DNA from: CAZDDA01 sp964568045
GTDB taxonomy: Bacteria; Bipolaricaulota; Bipolaricaulia; UBA7950; UBA9294
Assembly (NCBI GenBank): GCA_964568045.1
Contig: CAZMOL010000055.1
Location: 1-9,985 of the forward strand
Direction: 5' to 3'
Length of the DNA stretch: 9,985 bases
Shown: positions 7,409-9,985 of the stretch, piece after piece
How positions within the stretch are numbered: the stretch's first letter is position 1
How the letters are laid out: the number at the start of each line of letters is the position of its first letter
Position numbers and translations under genes: made by a program
The notes under the pieces: generated by a model
What the model saw: the letters and a program-made list of their open reading frames with translations, nothing else
Database searches by the model: none
Told to the model about the DNA's origin: nothing

Positions 7409-7729
7409 TTGATCCTTCCAAGCTTGACTAACTTCAATCTGACCGGGAGCATCACGTGCGCTGCAGTCTGTCTGAAAGTGGTCAATGACAACCAGATCAC
7501 GGCCGTCGATTATCCGCTCGATGACCGGGCGTTGAAGAAATCAGTGATTTCGGGAACGGACTCCAAGGCGCTGGTTCCCACCATCCTCAATCGGCCCGAG
7601 GACGACATCCGCCTGGCACTGGAGATGCTGGTGCGTGCCTACGACCCCTGCATCTCCTGTTCTGCGCACCTGTTACAGGTGAGCTTCACCAACGACGCCT
7701 TCGCCGGGGACGGCCCCCACAAGAGCTAG
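7409..7729 (+). pseudogene. C-terminal relic of a NiFe-hydrogenase large subunit
   Basis: The open frame is 106 codons, starts only with a TTG, and has no Shine-Dalgarno. Residues about 55-90 end in LVRAYDPCISCSAH, the C-terminal motif that supplies two cysteine ligands to the nickel-iron centre, followed by a 19-residue tail like the one removed during maturation. A bit earlier, LVPTILNRP resembles the VPTTxN stretch that precedes that motif in intact subunits, but the distance between them is much shorter than usual, suggesting an internal deletion. The N-terminal CxxC motif and about three quarters of the protein are missing, and a stop lies just upstream at 7403-7405. Residues 1-50 are not recognisable. 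It cannot be an active hydrogenase and is read as a decayed copy or rearrangement scar. The stop interlocks with that of the convergent kinase gene. Confidence 0.7.
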
Positions 7730-9006
7730 TCAAGGGATGGCGGAGGGGACAACTCTCTTTTCAGGATCTCGGGCAGGTCGGTCAGACAGGCCCGGGCGGG
7801 CAAGACGATGGTGAAAGTGGTGCCCGCACTTTCGTCACTCTGCACGTCGATGCTTCCGCAGTGTTTCTCGATGATGCTCTTGGCAACGGCCAGACCCAAT
7901 CCGACACCCTGACCCTTCTCCTTGGTGGTGAAAAACGGGGTGAACAGCTTGCCCAAGTTCTGCTTGGAGATGCCGCAACCGGTGTCCTTGACCTCGACTT
8001 CCAGGGCGCCGTTCTCGGCCGGCTGTGTCTGCACGCTCACCCACCCGCCGCTGGGGGTCGCTTGGATGGCATTCAAGGTGAGGTTGACCAGCACCTGACG
8101 AAGCTGATCGTAATCGGCGTACACCGTGGGAAGGTTGGGGTGAAGTTCCTTGATCAGCCCCACGTGTCCGAGCTCGGCGCGATGATCGACGAGCGTGAGC
8201 GCGTCTTCGATCACTGCGTTGATGTTGACGTCGCCCAACTTCGGCTCCGATGGCCTGGCAAAATCGAGCAGGTTACGAATGATGCGGGAGCTGCGATCGA
8301 CCTCCGAGGCCATTTTGCCGAGATACTCGAGGCCCACCTGTTTGGTCAGCGTGTCTCTGGATAGCTTCTTGGCCAGAAGCTGCGCGTAGACGAGCACCCC
8401 GGCGAGTGGATTGTTGATTTCGTGAGCGATCGAGGCGGACATCTGCCCCAGCGAGCTGAGCTTCTCCGCCTGGATGAGCTGCTCCTGGGACTCCTGCAGT
8501 TGCACGACCGACTCGGCCAGTTCGTTGTAAACCGCGGACAAGTCTTCCCGCGCCTTTTTCGCCCGTTCGATCTGATCGAGCAGCGCGGCGACCAACAGGC
8601 TGATCAACGTGGCCGGCACGAAGAACACGAAGGAACGCGCTAACGGGTGCGGATAGAGTGAATAAAAGAGAGCACGGGGGAGCATGACGATAAGGAATGC
8701 AAAACACGAGATGAACCCGCCTCGCACGTGAAAGATCAGGCTGGCGTAGATGATGGGGATGAAGAATAGGGCGCGGTGTAGATCGTGTACGGTGGTGAAG
8801 AACCCCTCACATCCGGGAAGACAGCGGACAAGACCGAGTTGTTCTGCATAGTAGATGGCGGTGAAACCGGCAAACAGCAGGACGATGACCCAGAAATGGG
8901 GGCTGCGAAGCACCCTTTGCTCGGGCCCGCGCAACGACCAGTTGACGATCCACGCCTGAATGCGCGCGAAACATCGGCACTTGGTCACCAATCGCTGGTC
9001 AGCCAT
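7726..9006 (-). CDS. Membrane-bound sensor histidine kinase
   Basis: This 426-residue protein would autophosphorylate a histidine on sensing a signal and pass the phosphate to a response regulator. Four hydrophobic segments are seen at about 37-54, 78-95, 97-114 and 124-143, followed by a probable coiled-coil linker at 144-182. The dimerisation/phosphoacceptor helix carries SIAHEINNP with His195. The ATP-binding domain has the N box at 304-315 (LVNLTLNAIQAT), DTGCGI at 341-346, FTPFFTTK at 355-362 and the glycine-rich GQGVGLGL at 365-372, so the catalytic core is complete. There is no PAS or HAMP domain; the sensor is the membrane region itself. GGAGGAGGG upstream of the ATG, about six bases away, supports the start. 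No response regulator is adjacent, so the partner is unknown. The stop overlaps that of the hydrogenase relic. Confidence 0.93.
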   Translation of the reverse strand: MADQRLVTKCRCFARIQAWIVNWSLRGPEQRVLRSPHFWVIVLLFAGFTAIYYAEQLGLVRCLPGCEGFFTTVHDLHRALFFIPIIYASLIFHVRGGFISCFAFLIVMLPRALFYSLYPHPLARSFVFFVPATLISLLVAALLDQIERAKKAREDLSAVYNELAESVVQLQESQEQLIQAEKLSSLGQMSASIAHEINNPLAGVLVYAQLLAKKLSRDTLTKQVGLEYLGKMASEVDRSSRIIRNLLDFARPSEPKLGDVNINAVIEDALTLVDHRAELGHVGLIKELHPNLPTVYADYDQLRQVLVNLTLNAIQATPSGGWVSVQTQPAENGALEVEVKDTGCGISKQNLGKLFTPFFTTKEKGQGVGLGLAVAKSIIEKHCGSIDVQSDESAGTTFTIVLPARACLTDLPEILKRELSPPPSLD

Positions 9007-9118
9007 CTCCCTCCTCCAATTGCCTGCCTATGTACGTAGTGTACAAGTGGGTTCGTGTTGGGTCGACACCGTCGAATCCATCGAGTGGCGTCTCATCCGA
9101 GAACCAACAATTTTGCGT
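9007..9118. promoter_or_regulatory. Gap upstream of the histidine kinase with a short dyad
   Basis: This 112-base gap lies between the MetE-like gene and the kinase gene, both on the minus strand. It holds a perfect 5-bp dyad TGTAC-GTAGT-GTACA (9031-9045), close enough to the kinase start to be a promoter-proximal protein-binding site or the core promoter region; TACACT on the minus strand is a weak -10 candidate. No intrinsic terminator for the MetE-like gene is visible, so co-transcription of the two genes is possible. Confidence 0.3.
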
Positions 9119-9838
9119 TTAGAACAGGGCCGGTCGATGCAGTCGGGAAGCCACCTCGCGCAGCTGTGCACCCTTTTGCTCGGCTTGCTGCGGGCTGAAC
9201 GTCATGTGGGGCATCCCGCACGGCAGGGTGACCAGATCTCCCGGCTGAAAATCCCTAATGTCTCCAACCTTTTTGACCCCCCACGCGATCCGCTTTCCGT
9301 TTCGGGTCTGATAGTACTTGGTGATGTCGTACTTCGACGCATCGAAGCTGATGATGTCGATCTTGGCGTCAAACAGGTGATCCCACTGCATGTTGCCACA
9401 CACATGAACACCTGCCACCACAGGGAAACTCGCAAACAACGGCTCCCACAACCGCTGGTAGTCAAACCCGGCGTAGCCCAGGGCGGGTTCGTCGAGAAAC
9501 AGGATGATCTCTTCTGCTTCGAGGCCGTCGAGGATTCGCTCGACGTGCTGATAGATCCTGGAGATGGCATCGTCTTCCTCGTATCCACTCTGGATCACCG
9601 TCGCCGGGCCGATGCACTGAACCTTCACCGTCTCAAACCGGCGGCGCTTGAACGCCTCCAGGCAACTCAGATGGCCGGGGTTCTTGACGTAGTCGAGCAT
9701 CGCATCGCCCAGAGCCGTGAGTTCCGGCAGGAAGGGTATGTCGTGCCGGAGGCTGTAGACCACCGCTTCCTCCACGTCGGTGAACGGGAGTGATCCGATC
9801 TGGGTGATGCACTTTCCGACCTGCTCGTAGCAATACAT
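9119..9838 (-). CDS. Short MetE-catalytic-domain-like methyltransferase
   Basis: This 239-residue cytoplasmic protein resembles the C-terminal catalytic domain of cobalamin-independent methionine synthase and the wider UROD/MetE-like fold. The N terminus has the TQIGSLPF stretch that opens this domain, then VQCIGPAT at 73-80, FLDEPAL at 114-120 and GVHVCGN at 143-149. Candidate zinc ligands are His145, Cys147 and Cys207 (LPCGMPHM), with Asp166 in ISFDAS as a possible fourth. These match the His-Cys...Cys arrangement of MetE, which activates a thiol for methylation. The folate-binding N-terminal half of MetE is absent, as in folate-independent 'core' methionine synthases thought to take methyl groups from a corrinoid protein, and it is shorter than most relatives (about 300-340 residues). 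The ATG at 9838 has no clear Shine-Dalgarno; an in-frame TGA lies about 30 bases upstream, so the true start cannot be far away. Confidence 0.7.
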   Translation of the reverse strand: MYCYEQVGKCITQIGSLPFTDVEEAVVYSLRHDIPFLPELTALGDAMLDYVKNPGHLSCLEAFKRRRFETVKVQCIGPATVIQSGYEEDDAISRIYQHVERILDGLEAEEIILFLDEPALGYAGFDYQRLWEPLFASFPVVAGVHVCGNMQWDHLFDAKIDIISFDASKYDITKYYQTRNGKRIAWGVKKVGDIRDFQPGDLVTLPCGMPHMTFSPQQAEQKGAQLREVASRLHRPALF

Positions 9839-9907
9839 ACGCAGAAGTCTACGCTCACATCGATGAGATCACAACGCCACGAGGAAGTTAACGTCGCACA
9901 CAGGGTG

Positions 9908-9957
9908 CGACGCTACGTCCGCTCCCTTGTAGCGTCGGGGCTTGTCCCCGACGTTAT
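9908..9957. repeat. Two overlapping inverted repeats, probable dispersed intergenic repeat
   Basis: CGACGCTAC (9908-9916) is perfectly complementary in reverse to GTAGCGTCG (9929-9937). Overlapping it, CGTCGGGG (9933-9940) pairs perfectly with CCCCGACG (9946-9953) across a 5-base loop; this stem can grow to about 12 pairs with G-U pairs. The two stems share 9933-9937 and cannot form together. No T-run follows on either strand, so a terminator is unlikely. GC-rich units with a CGGGGCTTGTCCCCG core occur as dispersed intergenic repeats in various bacteria, which is the favoured reading. Confidence 0.6.
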
Positions 9958-9985
9958 GCTGAACAAGTTGACGATACGAAATACC

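Noticed and set aside
7861..8364. Open frame of 167 codons on the plus strand inside the kinase gene.
   Set aside because: It is antisense to the conserved kinase core, has no ribosome site and shows no recognisable domain; it is a shadow frame of a GC-rich gene.
8960..9793. Open frame of 277 codons on the plus strand opposite the MetE-like gene.
   Set aside because: The minus-strand product has clear family motifs, whereas this frame has none and starts inside the kinase gene.
1..9985. Search for tRNA genes, CRISPR arrays, insertion-sequence ends and transposase genes.
   Set aside because: No cloverleaf-like sequence, evenly spaced direct repeats, terminal inverted repeats or transposase motifs were seen by eye.

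Overview
The window looks like a piece of a bacterial chromosome of moderate GC content. It may come from an anaerobic, little-cultivated lineage. The hints are a cyclic-2,3-diphosphoglycerate-synthetase-like GTPase, a NiFe-hydrogenase relic and a minimal MetE-like methyltransferase, a mix often met in anaerobes such as Bipolaricaulota, Chloroflexota or Atribacterota. That placement is inference from gene content only; no rRNA or marker gene is present.

Left part (about 1-7295, all + strand): a co-directional six-gene cluster. It encodes an exported family-5 (peptide/nickel type) substrate-binding protein, two matching inner-membrane permeases (DppB- and DppC-like, start and stop overlapping by one base), a metallo-beta-lactamase-fold hydrolase of the lactonase-like group, a class-III PLP aminotransferase closest in motifs to 4-aminobutyrate aminotransferase, and a GTPase of the cyclic 2,3-diphosphoglycerate synthetase-like family. 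A strong hairpin with a T-rich tail sits between the binding-protein gene and the permeases and would give excess binding protein over permease. No ABC ATPase gene is visible. The layout suggests uptake of a small peptide- or amine-type compound followed by ring or ester hydrolysis and transamination; the GTPase step and the substrate are unknown.

Middle (7296-7729): a non-coding stretch followed by a C-terminal fragment of a NiFe-hydrogenase large subunit. It keeps the terminal DPCxxC...H nickel-binding motif but lacks the rest of the protein. Its stop codon interlocks with that of the next, convergent gene in a CTAG palindrome.

Right part (7726-9838, - strand): a membrane-bound sensor histidine kinase without an adjacent response regulator, preceded by a short MetE-catalytic-domain-like protein that keeps candidate zinc ligands (His145, Cys147, Cys207) and lacks the folate-binding N-terminal half of MetE. 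The last 80 bases hold two overlapping, mutually exclusive inverted repeats that look like a dispersed intergenic repeat.
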